DNA of 64,000 nucleotides from Paenibacillus abyssi (GCF_014640295.1 NZ_BMGR01000009.1:186001-250000); one strand, 5' to 3'; positions 46,014-55,362 are shown, numbered from the stretch's first letter. Numbers and translations are program-made. The notes: a model not told the origin generated them from the letters alone.

Positions 46014-47117
46014 CTACAATCTTTGGAAAAATCCAATCAGCTCTTTCGTCTCCGGATGGATGACGATCATCAAGGGGCCGAGCAGCGCATCCTGATCCGT
46101 GTTGTAGGTAACAGTAATTAGCTTGCCGTCCCTGGATTGAATATCGGCGAGGATCTCCTTCTGCTTGTCATCGGCCGGGACGATGGCAGCGCCTTTCGCT
46201 AGAATGAAGTCTACCTGCGCATTCTCTTGCTTCGTAATTAAATGTTCTTTTTCACTCTCCGGTACGAATGTCCAAGCCAATTCGCGGTACTCATTGACGC
46301 TTGTTGGATCAACTAGTCCGTCCAAGACGACAATCACATCGGCCGGGCTTTGCGGTGGAATGCTCTTCGTCATAATTGGTCCATAATAAGCGCGAACCTT
46401 GGTTCCGGCCTTGATCTGGGACCATTCCACCGGATAACCTTCAGGGGTAACCAGCATCGTTTCCTTTCCCGCGTTTAGCGTCAGCTCAGGAGCTTCCGCG
46501 CCATCCTTCATTTCACCGAATTGGATTTGCCAGCCGTCATCCGTCTGATCAACAGAGAGTATCGCCTCTTCCTTTATCAAACGCTCGTCGCCCACCTGAA
46601 TGCTTGCGGCATGAGATTGACCCGGGAAACTAAAGGCGATAATCGGTCCATACTGTGCGGTAATATGCATGCCGGCTTTAAGATCCTTGGCAGCAAAAGC
46701 ATCCCCGGCCGCATTGGTTAGAACAGTCTCCTTGTCTGCATAGAGGATGATCCACGTATTCGGACCGTGACCGAGCACTTCAAGCCGGTATCGATCATCG
46801 ATTGGCTCAACACTGACGATGACACCTGAAGTTTGCAAGAACTCCTCCATTTCCGATTCCTTTTCTACCAGTTCAATTTGGTCCCTGCTCCAATTCAAGC
46901 TATAACCGAGTGCGTTAGCCGTATCCCTGGCCGGAAAATACGCCTTTCCGTCAATATAAACCGGCTGAATCGTTGTATCTGTGCCATTGATGGATACCAT
47001 AACATCATTATCGAGAAAGCCCGTCACTTTTTTCATTAAACCATTTGCACCTACCGCCGTCGTCGTTGCGATCAAGCCGGCTGCTGTAATCATAATCATC
47101 CATTTACGTTTTTTCAT
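46014..47117 (-). CDS. Secreted protein with copper-amine-oxidase-like stalk domain
   Basis: 367 residues, signal peptide about 1-24. A Cu_amine_oxidN1-type stalk domain at roughly residues 40-85: SINGTDTTIQPVYIDGKAYFPARDTANALGY with RDQIELVEK. This domain is widely repeated in Paenibacillus surface proteins and is not an oxidase. The rest contains two similar ~80-residue beta-rich repeats, each with a Tyr-Gly-Pro-Ile core (HITAQYGPIIAFSFPGQSHA and KVRAYYGPIMTKSIPPQSPA). Function unknown. It is monocistronic, with its own terminator. It sits directly beside the CRISPR array but no link is implied. Confidence 0.85.
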   Translation of the reverse strand: MKKRKWMIMITAAGLIATTTAVGANGLMKKVTGFLDNDVMVSINGTDTTIQPVYIDGKAYFPARDTANALGYSLNWSRDQIELVEKESEMEEFLQTSGVIVSVEPIDDRYRLEVLGHGPNTWIILYADKETVLTNAAGDAFAAKDLKAGMHITAQYGPIIAFSFPGQSHAASIQVGDERLIKEEAILSVDQTDDGWQIQFGEMKDGAEAPELTLNAGKETMLVTPEGYPVEWSQIKAGTKVRAYYGPIMTKSIPPQSPADVIVVLDGLVDPTSVNEYRELAWTFVPESEKEHLITKQENAQVDFILAKGAAIVPADDKQKEILADIQSRDGKLITVTYNTDQDALLGPLMIVIHPETKELIGFFQRL

Positions 47118-47269
47118 GGTTCCTTCCTCCCCCTGCGTTGAAATGTCTTGTTTATATCTTGTTGTTACCGCTATTCAGTGTCTCAGACGCACTTAGTGGG
47201 AGAAAGGTTACATCCAATTGTTCAAGTATGCATGTCTGCAGAATTGTTCTAAAGAATACACGACAAAGA

Positions 47270-48880
47270 ATTTCAATCCACGCATCCGCGTAGGATGCGA
47301 CAGTTATTTGACGAGTCAGTTAGAGAGTGAGCAAATTTCAATCCACGCATCCGTGTAGGATGTGACAATGCGGCATTTGATCATAGATAAAAACGCAGAT
47401 GATTTCAATCCACGCATCCGCGTAGGATGCGACTGCGATGCTCCATTCTTCAAGCAGCTCCATGAGTATTTCAATCCACGCATCCGCGTAGGATGCGACT
47501 TAAACGGTGGTCGAACCGTAAGTGATCCGAATATTTCAATCCACGCATCCGCGTAGGATACGACGCGGCGCGCTATTTTCGCTATACCGATGCGGAGATT
47601 TCAATCCACGCATCCGCGTAGGATGCGACTGTTCGATAACTACATGGTCAAGTTCGACAAGATATTTCAATCCACACATCCGCGTAGGATGCGACGGCCA
47701 AACCGATACAGGTTACCACCAAGAAAGAGATTTCAATCCACGCATCCGCGTAGGATGCGACGCAAATGCGATGTATGCGGTCATGCAGTCGAGAGATTTC
47801 AATCCACGCATCCGCGTAGGATGCGACTTTTATGGTTCTGGTTGCTTCCTCACACTTGGATATTTCAATCCACGCATCCGCGTAGGATGCGACTATTTGC
47901 CGAGTCAGGGGTTAAGACAGCCGGAAATTTCAATCCACGCATCCGCGTAGGATGCGACCTTGTTTAACATCCGATACATGCTGGACATTTGGATTTCAAT
48001 CCACGCATCCGCGTAGGATGCGACCTTGTTTAACATCCGATACATGCTGGACATTTGGATTTCAATCCACGCAACCGCGTAGGATGCGACGTACCCATTT
48101 TACAGAAGAATCATGAGGGCTTTTTATTTCAATCCACGCAACCGCGTAGGATGCGACGCACATTAACGAAAGAGAGGTTAGAAGCAGATGATTTCAATCC
48201 ACGCAACCGCGTAGGATGCGACGCCATTGATGTTACCGGCTTTTGCCGCCATCACAATTTCAATCCACGCAACCGCGTAGGATGCGACCTACGCCAATTC
48301 ATCGGCTATTATACACGTAGTGATTTCAATCCACGCAACCGCGTAGGATGCGACTCCTGCTTGTCCAAGTAACCACCCCATGTTCATCTATTTCAATCCA
48401 CGCAACCGCGTAGGATGCGACTCCTTTAGTTGCATCGATATCCGCCCCCATTCTAATTTCAATCCACGCAACCGCGTAGGATGCGACGTTGTCTGACAAG
48501 CTAGACAAGCTGCTTGAGAAATTTCAATCCACGCAACCGCGTAGGATGCGACACGGAAACCCTGTCTACTACAACATTGTTGCGATATTTCAATCCACGC
48601 AACCGCGTAGGATGCGACGATTGTCTTCTTGGAGTCTTTCGCCGACTTTTTATTTCAATCCACGCAACCGCGTAGGATGCGACCATTCAACAACCTCTAT
48701 TTCATCGATCGCTTGATATTTCAATCCACGCAACCGCGTAGGATGCGACGCTTTAAATCAATTGACAGACGAGCAACTCGAGATTTCAATCCACGCAACC
48801 GCGTAGGATGCGACCAGAGATCGTTTAAACATCCCATATAAGGAGGAAATTTCAATCCACGCAACCGCGTAGGATGCGAC
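47270..48880 (-). CRISPR. Type I-C-like CRISPR array: 25 repeats of 32 bp, 24 spacers of 33-35 bp
   Basis: Repeats begin ATTTCAATCCACGC and end GTAGGATGCGAC on the plus strand; the crRNA-sense repeat on the minus strand ends ATTGAAAT, the hallmark of type I-C. The first 12 repeats (47270-48024) have CGCATCCGCG; the last 13 (48059-48880) have CGCAACCGCG. Repeats 2, 5 and 7 carry extra substitutions (47335, 47533, 47664), so the left end is the old, trailer end. The leader is therefore on the right, and transcription is minus. The stem CGCATCC/GGATGCG has 7 bp in the left repeats. Spacers 11 and 12 are identical. No cas genes lie within the window on either side. Confidence 0.98.
47959..48058. 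repeat. Duplicated spacer flanking the change of repeat variant
   Basis: Spacers 11 (47959-47992) and 12 (48025-48058) are the same 34 bases (CTTGTTTAACATCCGATACA and the same remainder). The repeat between them is the old variant and the repeat to their right (48059-48090) is the first of the new variant. The only duplicate spacer in the array falls exactly at the switch. Confidence 0.97.
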
Positions 48881-49256
48881 AGCGATTTTTGACTCAAACA
48901 TATCGAAATGTCATGCTTCGGTTCAAAAATACGCGCAAACAAAAAATATCGAAACAATATAAAGAAAAAACAAAGATTTTATTTACATTTTATAACAATT
49001 TTATGGTGCGGATGTTCCCGGGAAATCATGTGCGCTTCACATTCGCACCGTATATTCGCACTACCAAAAATCAAATAACCTTTTTAATATAAGGCTTACT
49101 TGTAAATTCAACGGCGGCGTCAATGTGCTCAATCTCTAAATTTGTATATATAATTTTTCCTCATCCTCATGATAACAGCAGCATTCCCTTTTTTCAAAAA
49201 ATTCTCTATTTTCCCACTTCATTGATCATAAGAAAACTATTAATTACTGATCATTA
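48881..49256 (-). promoter_or_regulatory. AT-rich CRISPR leader and downstream gap
   Basis: About 375 bases without a gene, markedly AT-rich compared with neighbours (for example poly-A and TTTATATT stretches at 48940-49000). It adjoins the leader-proximal repeat at 48849-48880 and is therefore the presumed leader/promoter. No cas gene or clear promoter hexamers are seen. Confidence 0.6.
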
Positions 49257-50040
49257 GGCTAATAACAAGTATCATGCGCCCAATGCGCATCCGTAAAGTA
49301 CGCATACGTCTTATCGTATTCAAGAACGTCATATTTACTGAAGTGATAAATATCCGATCCATCGCATACGTCCGCGATTATTATCGTAAGAGCCTCCATA
49401 GGTCGGCTGCCGCTTAAACCGGACTTCACCGAAGGGCTTCCAATAATTATCGTATTTCGCGTCCTTTCCAAAAACGTCATGGTTGCCAGCCAACACCCCG
49501 TAAGGGATACCCCCATCCTCTAGCATCTTCATATTGGCCGATGCCACATTCAACTGCTCCGGCTTGTCGTCTTCATCCACAAGGTCACCGGTGTGCACGA
49601 CATATTTGATTTTATGCGCCTCTTTGATGTCGGCGATCCACTTTTCAATATTACTGTAAATATTCGGATAACTTTCGGAGTATTACTGCGTATCCGACAT
49701 CCATACAAACGAGTAGTCGAAATCACCAGAGGTTTGTGAAACTTCATCCTGCACGAGCGCATGAATCGATCCGTCGACCACATAATCGCCAGCCGTAACG
49801 AACGACTTCAGCTCGAATGGTTCCGTTCCGGCCACCTGGTTCGCCAGAGCGGTCCATTGCCCGGTCTCCCGATTCCAGATGTAAAGCGTGACTTTCCGGC
49901 CTTCCAGCGACATGCCTTTCCAAGCAATCTCTACCTTATCGGTGCTCTTGACCGACGCGTCCAGCTTCACTTCGAAGCGTTGATACGGAAACTTTGTTAC
50001 AGCGTCCGTCGTTAATGGCAGGATGTAATGGCAGAGTTAA
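49257..50040 (-). pseudogene. Decayed secreted metallophosphoesterase
   Basis: Remnant of a calcineurin-like phosphoesterase. In one minus frame, a beta-sandwich segment (LPLTTDAVTKFPYQRFEV to GSIHALVQDEVSQ) leads to SFVWMSDTQ, where a TAA (49685-49683) interrupts the expected SDTQYYSES. The same frame then continues with HTGDLVDEDDKPEQ and GVLAGNHDVFGKDAKYDNYW, metal-binding motifs II and III, and stops at 49335. A further piece (GSDIYHFSKYDVLEYDKT) in another frame suggests a frameshift or internal deletion near 49370. N-terminal signal and C-terminal histidine motifs are absent. Clearly not functional as it stands. It lies just beyond the CRISPR leader, where cas genes would normally be. 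Confidence 0.85.
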
Positions 50041-50072
50041 CGCAATATTGTATCTTTGTAAATAAGTTTCCA

Positions 50073-50177
50073 TTAATGAAAAAAAGGTTCGTCGCCGCCG
50101 GCCTTCAGGCCGAAGCGTCCGATGATGACCTCTTGCTCACGGTCACCGAAAATGTCCGGATTCCACGATTTTCTTGA
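50073..50177 (-). pseudogene. Short remnant resembling a di-haem oxidoreductase-type protein
   Basis: A 34-codon minus-strand stretch reading WNPDIFGDREQEVIIGRFG and ending LKAGGDEPFFH, then stop. The IGRFGLKA block resembles the GRFGWKA segment of DUF1111 di-haem/thiol oxidoreductases. No start codon and no upstream extension, so it is at most a gene fragment. The remaining gap to 50509 shows only AT-rich sequence. Confidence 0.35.
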
Positions 50178-50509
50178 CTGACACGCCCTAATGTTAGCTG
50201 CAGCTTAACAACATTGTTCTAGATTATGGAATCATTTTTATAGTACAATTAGAGATAATTCCATTTGTTAGCGTTACCGATATACATGCATTAAGGATGC
50301 ATTCGCCCCATTCCGGATATACCCTCGCAAATCTATTCCATTCTAATATTAGCAGCCATATTTTCTCATCCAGATGTGGATGCGCATGTATTCTCCCGAA
50401 AAGCATAGCCAATAGTTTGAGTCGTGCTGCAGTTCCTATATTTCGACATTAAGAACTTCATGAACTTGTTATACATTTAGGTATGATATCCTGTAGGGGG
50501 AAACTCATT

Positions 50510-51391
50510 ATGAGGCAGGCAGTTCTTGAGTCAACACCATTAGATAAAACCTTTCCCATAAATGTATTTTTTTGCAACCATGATGAACAGCCGATACACA
50601 TCCACTGGCATGCTCATATTGAATGGATTTATGTGGTCACAGGCAGGGCCAGGCTGCAGATCGACGCCAACTTTTCCGAAATCCACAGTGAGGATTTAGT
50701 CTTTGTGAATGCGAATCAAATTCACGGCGTAACCTCCCTCGAGAAGGGGACGGCATTAATCGCGATCGTATCCAATGAAAGTTTGATACGAAACTTTCAC
50801 TTGGACAGCACGGAAAGCAAATATATCGTTCCCATTATCAATCGGGACATCATTTTTCCCAATATCGTCAAAGGTGAGGAAGCAACAGAGATCCGGGCTT
50901 TGATCAACGATCTTATTCGGGAATTCACGTTAAAAAACGTCGGCTATGAGTTAATTGTCAAATCTAAAATTTTCCACATTCTTGGCTTGATGTTCCGAAA
51001 TTACTATAAATTAGTCGAGCAAAACCCGAAGATATTAAACCGCGGCCCAGTGCCGGAAGAGTTTCGAATACTGCTGAAATATCTGGAATCCAACTATGTG
51101 AGAGGCATATGCATCAAAGATGCCGCAGCGATGATCAATATCAGCCCGAGTCATTTTTATCGGCTGTTCAAGAAAATTACCGGTAAAACCTTGATTGAAT
51201 ATATAAATAATCTGCGCATTTACGGGGCTGAGACCTTACTCGTCAACTCCGACCTGTCCATCTCCGAAATTGCCGAAAGGGTGGGGTTCGGCAGTGCCAC
51301 CTATTTCGGAAAAGTCTTTCGAGAAAGTAAGTTCATCTCCCCCGCTAAATATCGCAAGATGGCTCATGACAATTCAAAAATCAATCGATAG
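50510..51391 (+). CDS. AraC family transcriptional regulator with N-terminal cupin
   Basis: About 293 residues. An N-terminal sugar-sensing cupin shows QPIHIHWHAHIEWIYVVTGRARLQ and HSEDLVFVNANQIHG. The C-terminal AraC HTH pair is ICIKDAAAMINISPSHFYRLFK and LSISEIAERVGFGSATYFGKVFRE. The start at 50510 has GGGGG 9 bases upstream. It is opposite and convergent to the Gfo/Idh-isomerase-importer genes that follow, and is the obvious candidate to control them. Confidence 0.92.
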   Translation: MRQAVLESTPLDKTFPINVFFCNHDEQPIHIHWHAHIEWIYVVTGRARLQIDANFSEIHSEDLVFVNANQIHGVTSLEKGTALIAIVSNESLIRNFHLDSTESKYIVPIINRDIIFPNIVKGEEATEIRALINDLIREFTLKNVGYELIVKSKIFHILGLMFRNYYKLVEQNPKILNRGPVPEEFRILLKYLESNYVRGICIKDAAAMINISPSHFYRLFKKITGKTLIEYINNLRIYGAETLLVNSDLSISEIAERVGFGSATYFGKVFRESKFISPAKYRKMAHDNSKINR

Positions 51392-51399
51392 AAACATGA

Positions 51400-51432
51400 A
51401 ATGCCCCCAGAGAAAAAGCTTCTGGGGGCATT
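51400..51432. terminator. Terminator between convergent AraC regulator and Gfo/Idh genes
   Basis: AATGCCCCCAGA/TCTGGGGGCATT 12-bp perfect hairpin with a 9-base loop; the T-tract is poor on both strands, but location between convergent genes supports a shared terminator. Confidence 0.8.
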
Positions 51433-51437
51433 CCAAT

Positions 51438-52478
51438 TTAGACATAAACCGTGTACAAATCTGCGATATCGATTTTTTTGCCGGTTTTTGCGCTTTCCGC
51501 CGCGCCTAGCACCATCGCCATACTATGGATGTTATCCCTGCAATCGGTTTCCGCTCTGCGGCCCTCCTCAAGAGAAGCAAACATTTCATCCAGGCATCCG
51601 AAATGGTAGGTATGAGCTGCCGGTTTCACCTCGGCGTCAACCCGTACATATTTATGCATCCACTCGCCGGCCAAGGCCGGAGCCACCACTTCCGCGTAAG
51701 GGCTGCCTTGTCCGTCCCAAATCGCAGTGCCCTTCTCTCCCGTGACGCGCCAGCTTGCCTCCCAGGATGTAGGCGCCCCTTCCGCGCACCACGAACCGCG
51801 ATAACAAAAAACGGAGCCGTCCGACATCTCGAATATGCATATCGCCGACGCGTTGCCCATGTACCATGAACCGGGCGGATTATACTCGTGGCAGTACACG
51901 GATACCGGGTCGCTGCCGAGAATGAGCCTTACTTGATCGAACGTATGAATGGACATGTCCAGCAGCAGCGGGCTGTCCATCACATCCCGGAAACCTCCGA
52001 AATGCGGGCCCAGGAAAAAATCCGCTCCGGCATATCCCGGCTTGCCGATCGTGCCGGACGCGATTAATTGTTCGAACGCACGGATTCTAGGGTCAAACCG
52101 GCGGTTTTGCATCGTCGTGTGCGATCGGCCCGTCTGCTCCGAGACGCGAATGATTTCGTTGCAGGCATCCAGCGTTGCCGCCATCGGTTTTTCCCCAAAT
52201 ACGTTGCAGCCTTCCCGCATGGACGTGACCGCGACGTGGAAGTGGCTCTCGGGAATTGTCACATCAAAAACCAGATTGGCATCTGTTTCTTTAATGGCCA
52301 TCCTCAAATCTGTAAAAGTCGGGCATTGAAGACCGCGCTTGCCTGCCATCGCCTGAGCAAATTCCTGTTTGATGTCGACTAGCGCCACGATTTCTGCATC
52401 TTCCCTTTGAAGCGCATAGTCAACCCAAGTATTTGCCATGCTGCCGCATCCGACAATTGCTATTCGGTATTTTTTCAT
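51438..52478 (-). CDS. Gfo/Idh/MocA family sugar dehydrogenase
   Basis: 346 residues. NAD(P)-binding motif IAIVGCGSMANTWVDYAL, the NVFGEKPMAATLDAC Glu-Lys-Pro motif, and the C-terminal domain with DSPLLLDMSIHTFDQ carrying the catalytic His. The start at 52478 (MKKYRIAIVG) has AGGG 8 bases upstream. It lies 57 bases after the TIM-barrel protein gene; together they may process a sugar or inositol-like acid taken up by the importer next to them. Confidence 0.92.
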   Translation of the reverse strand: MKKYRIAIVGCGSMANTWVDYALQREDAEIVALVDIKQEFAQAMAGKRGLQCPTFTDLRMAIKETDANLVFDVTIPESHFHVAVTSMREGCNVFGEKPMAATLDACNEIIRVSEQTGRSHTTMQNRRFDPRIRAFEQLIASGTIGKPGYAGADFFLGPHFGGFRDVMDSPLLLDMSIHTFDQVRLILGSDPVSVYCHEYNPPGSWYMGNASAICIFEMSDGSVFCYRGSWCAEGAPTSWEASWRVTGEKGTAIWDGQGSPYAEVVAPALAGEWMHKYVRVDAEVKPAAHTYHFGCLDEMFASLEEGRRAETDCRDNIHSMAMVLGAAESAKTGKKIDIADLYTVYV

Positions 52479-52534
52479 CCACATATCCCTTTCGTCGCAG
52501 GTTGGATTCTGATGAGAATAGGATTCCTTCATGG

Positions 52535-53497
52535 CTAGACCCACCACATATCCCCGAGCGGCTCCTTGATGAGTACTTGTCTCAGGTTGGCGATTGCCTT
52601 CTTGAGCCCTTCTTCCTTGGACATCAATCCATCCTCGTGTTCAATGCTGACCGCCCCGTCATAGCCGGCAAGACGCAGAGCGCTTACGATATCCGACCAT
52701 ACCTTCATGTCGTGTCCATAGCCCACCGTTCGGAACTGCCAAGCCCGGTTTACGCTGTATGGCTGCATATCCGTCAGTCCGAACCTGTGCACATTTACCT
52801 GATCGATGGATGTATCCTTCGCGTGAAAGTGATAGATCGCGTTCTCCGTACCGAGAATCCGGATCGCCTGAACCGGATCAATCCCCTGCCACCACATATG
52901 GCTGGGATCGAAGTTTGCCCCGATGACTTCGCCGACCTCCTGCCTCAATTTCAACAGGGTTGCAGGCGTATGCACGGAGAATCCACCATGCGGCTCCAAA
53001 GCGATTCTCACGTGGCGATCTGCGGCAAACCTCCCCATTTCCTTCCAATAAGGAATCACCTTCTTTTCCCACTGCCATTTGTAGACCTCTTGAAAATCGT
53101 TAGGCCAGGGCGCCACGGGCCAGTTCGGATGCCGGGCCTCCTCGTGATCGCCCGGCAGACCGGAGAAGGTCACGACAACGGGAACCTCCAGCTTCTCCGC
53201 CAGCTCTACACTGTTTTTAAAATCTTGATGAAAACGGGCTGCGATCTCCTTCTGTGGATGCAGCGCATTGCCATGGCAGCTTAGCGCACTGATCGTTAGA
53301 TTTCTTGCGTCCACTGCTTTTTTTAACGCTTTTAGTTTCGTCTGATCTTGCAGCAGTTCGGCGGGATTGCAATGCGCGTTGCCGACATAACCGCCGGTTC
53401 CGATCTCGATGGATTCCACGTCTTGGGATTCCAGATAGTTCAAAGTTTCCTCGAACGATTTATTACTGAACAGAACCGCAAAGACTCCTAATTTCAT
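52535..53497 (-). CDS. Sugar phosphate isomerase/epimerase family TIM-barrel protein (IolE-like)
   Basis: 320-residue AP-endonuclease-2-like TIM barrel. Visible metal-ligand blocks: SIEIGTGGYVGNAHCNPAELL, SALSCHGNALHPQ, VVVTFSGLPGDHEEARHPN, IALEPHGGFSVHTPATLL, GANFDPSHMWWQG, IYHFHAKDT and GAVSIEHEDGLMS. The pattern Glu/Asp/His/Glu at strand ends fits divalent-metal isomerases. The substrate is unknown. It lies between the Gfo/Idh gene and the permease genes, same strand, 17 bases from the latter. Confidence 0.9.
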   Translation of the reverse strand: MKLGVFAVLFSNKSFEETLNYLESQDVESIEIGTGGYVGNAHCNPAELLQDQTKLKALKKAVDARNLTISALSCHGNALHPQKEIAARFHQDFKNSVELAEKLEVPVVVTFSGLPGDHEEARHPNWPVAPWPNDFQEVYKWQWEKKVIPYWKEMGRFAADRHVRIALEPHGGFSVHTPATLLKLRQEVGEVIGANFDPSHMWWQGIDPVQAIRILGTENAIYHFHAKDTSIDQVNVHRFGLTDMQPYSVNRAWQFRTVGYGHDMKVWSDIVSALRLAGYDGAVSIEHEDGLMSKEEGLKKAIANLRQVLIKEPLGDMWWV

Positions 53498-53514
53498 CCG
53501 TAAACCTCCCTCTC

Positions 53515-54351
53515 TTATCCTTTCAATCCAGACATTGTAATGCCTTCTATGAAGTAACGCTGCGCAAACAGGAAGAGGATAATGATGGGCAGCAGCGTAA
53601 ATACGGAAGCCGCCATCAGCAAATCGTACCTCGTCTGATAAACGCCGTTGAAAGCGGCCAATCCAAGTTGAACCGTAAATTTATTCTGGCTGTTGATGTA
53701 GATCAGAGGCCCGATAAAGTCGTTGTATACGCCCTGGAACGTAAATACGGTCAATGTGGCGACAGCAGGTTTGGACAGCGGCAGGAACATCTGGAACCAT
53801 ATACGGTAACGGCTGCAGCCGTCTATCATCGCGGCGTCTTCAAGCTCCCCTGGGATGGTCATGAAAAATTGCCGCAGCAAGAAGATCGCAAACGCGTTTC
53901 CGAACAGCCCGGGAACAATAAGCGGCAGGAAGGAATCCAGCCAGGTCAGTTCACGGAATAGAATAAACTGCGGGATTAGCGTGACAGCGCCGGGAATCAT
54001 CATCGAAGCCAGGAGAAGCATAAACAGAAAATTTCGACCGAGAAATTCAATTCTCGCGAAGGCATACGCGGCCATGGAGGAGGCCAGCACCGTAAAAATC
54101 GTTACCGGGATGACGATCAGCATCGTATTATAGAACATCAGGCTGAAATTCAACCCACCCGCATTCCATGCCTCGACGTAGTTATGCCATTTGAACACGC
54201 TGGGAATCCATTTCGGCGGAAATAGAAATATCTCTTTCTGATCCTTGACGGATGTGGTGAACATCCAAAGAAACGGAGCAATGCTGACGATCGACATGAC
54301 GATAAGGATGAGGTATGAGACAGGTGTCCCTAGACCTTTTCTTAGAGGCAT
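53515..54351 (-). CDS. Carbohydrate ABC transporter permease (MalG-type)
   Basis: 278 residues, six predicted helices, with the EAA motif ELEDAAMIDGCSRYRIWFQMFLPLSKP and the GLKG C-terminus of the MalG branch. AGGAG precedes the ATG. It follows the partner permease by 14 bases and precedes the isomerase by 17 bases, so importer and enzymes are likely cotranscribed. Confidence 0.92.
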   Translation of the reverse strand: MPLRKGLGTPVSYLILIVMSIVSIAPFLWMFTTSVKDQKEIFLFPPKWIPSVFKWHNYVEAWNAGGLNFSLMFYNTMLIVIPVTIFTVLASSMAAYAFARIEFLGRNFLFMLLLASMMIPGAVTLIPQFILFRELTWLDSFLPLIVPGLFGNAFAIFLLRQFFMTIPGELEDAAMIDGCSRYRIWFQMFLPLSKPAVATLTVFTFQGVYNDFIGPLIYINSQNKFTVQLGLAAFNGVYQTRYDLLMAASVFTLLPIIILFLFAQRYFIEGITMSGLKG

Positions 54352-54365
54352 TTTTCCACTCCTAC

Positions 54366-55304
54366 CTATAGATCATATTGTACTTTTCGCCCAAAAAAGC
54401 GGTTCTGCAGAACGGTCACCAGCAAGATCAGCAAGAACATAACCATGGAAATCGCGCCGGCATAACCCATCTTATTGAACTTGAATGCGTTCGACCATAA
54501 ATAGTACGCCAATGTATGTGTGGAATAACCCGGTCCGCCGTTGGTCATGATGTAAATTTCGCCAAACACTTGAAACGCGCCGATAAAAGACATAATGACG
54601 ATAAAAAACGTCGCAGGCGCAAGGAGCGGAAAGGTCACATTCCGGAACTTCTGCCATTTGGTCGCACCGTCCAAATCGGCGGCTTCGTATAAATGCCGCG
54701 GAATGCCTTGAAGGGCGGCTAAGAAGATCAGCATATTCCAGCCGGCATTTTTCCAAATCGCCATAAGGGCGATACTCGGCAGCGCAAGGCGCTCGTCCGT
54801 CAACCATCCGATCGGTTGAATGCCGATCTTGGAAAGCATAAAGTTAATCAATCCAAAATCAGGGTTAAACAACCATACGAACAACAGCGCAACCGCAAGA
54901 AGCGGGCTTATGACCGGAATATACAGCATTGCCCGGAAAGCGGTTATTCCTCTCAGAGGCATATTCATCGCCAGCGCCAAGATCAGAGAGATGGCGATGG
55001 ATGCCGGAACGTAGTACACCACCCACATGATCGTGTTGCGGAGACTGATCAAAAACACTTCATCCTGAAGAAGAGCGGCATAGTTTTTGATCCCCGCCCA
55101 CGTCGGAGCCGTAAGCAGGTCCCAGTTAAGAAATCCGATTACGAATGCGGCAAGCACCGGAAGCAAAGTAAACGCAAGAAATCCGATCAGGGCGGGAGCG
55201 ATGAAGCTGTACCCTACGAGGTTGTCCCGTAATTTTTTATGCAATGCCCTTCTGGTGAGCCGCGTTCTCTCTGGTGCTGCAGTCAAATCACTTAACGTAT
55301 TCAT
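54366..55304 (-). CDS. Carbohydrate ABC transporter permease (MalF-type)
   Basis: 312 residues with a cytoplasmic N-terminal extension, six helices and the EAA motif HLYEAADLDGATKWQKFRNVTFPLLAP. AAGGAGG precedes the ATG. It lies 58 bases downstream of the binding-protein gene on the same strand. Third importer of the window to come without an ATPase gene. Confidence 0.92.
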   Translation of the reverse strand: MNTLSDLTAAPERTRLTRRALHKKLRDNLVGYSFIAPALIGFLAFTLLPVLAAFVIGFLNWDLLTAPTWAGIKNYAALLQDEVFLISLRNTIMWVVYYVPASIAISLILALAMNMPLRGITAFRAMLYIPVISPLLAVALLFVWLFNPDFGLINFMLSKIGIQPIGWLTDERLALPSIALMAIWKNAGWNMLIFLAALQGIPRHLYEAADLDGATKWQKFRNVTFPLLAPATFFIVIMSFIGAFQVFGEIYIMTNGGPGYSTHTLAYYLWSNAFKFNKMGYAGAISMVMFLLILLVTVLQNRFFGRKVQYDL

Positions 55305-55362
55305 CTAGCCCTCCTTATATCAAGGGGAGAGGTGACTCTCCCCTTTGCAATGTCGGTCACAA

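Noticed and set aside
46014-47117. Stalk-domain protein next to the array as a CRISPR-associated protein
   Set aside because: It has a signal peptide, its own terminator and no nuclease or RNA-binding features; proximity is on the trailer side of the array.
47522-47967. Open frames with repeating FNPRIRVGCD or FQSTHPRRMR units
   Set aside because: They are translations of the CRISPR repeats, not proteins.
52433-53284. 283-codon open frame on the plus strand
   Set aside because: Antisense to the TIM-barrel isomerase and dehydrogenase genes, both with clear motifs.
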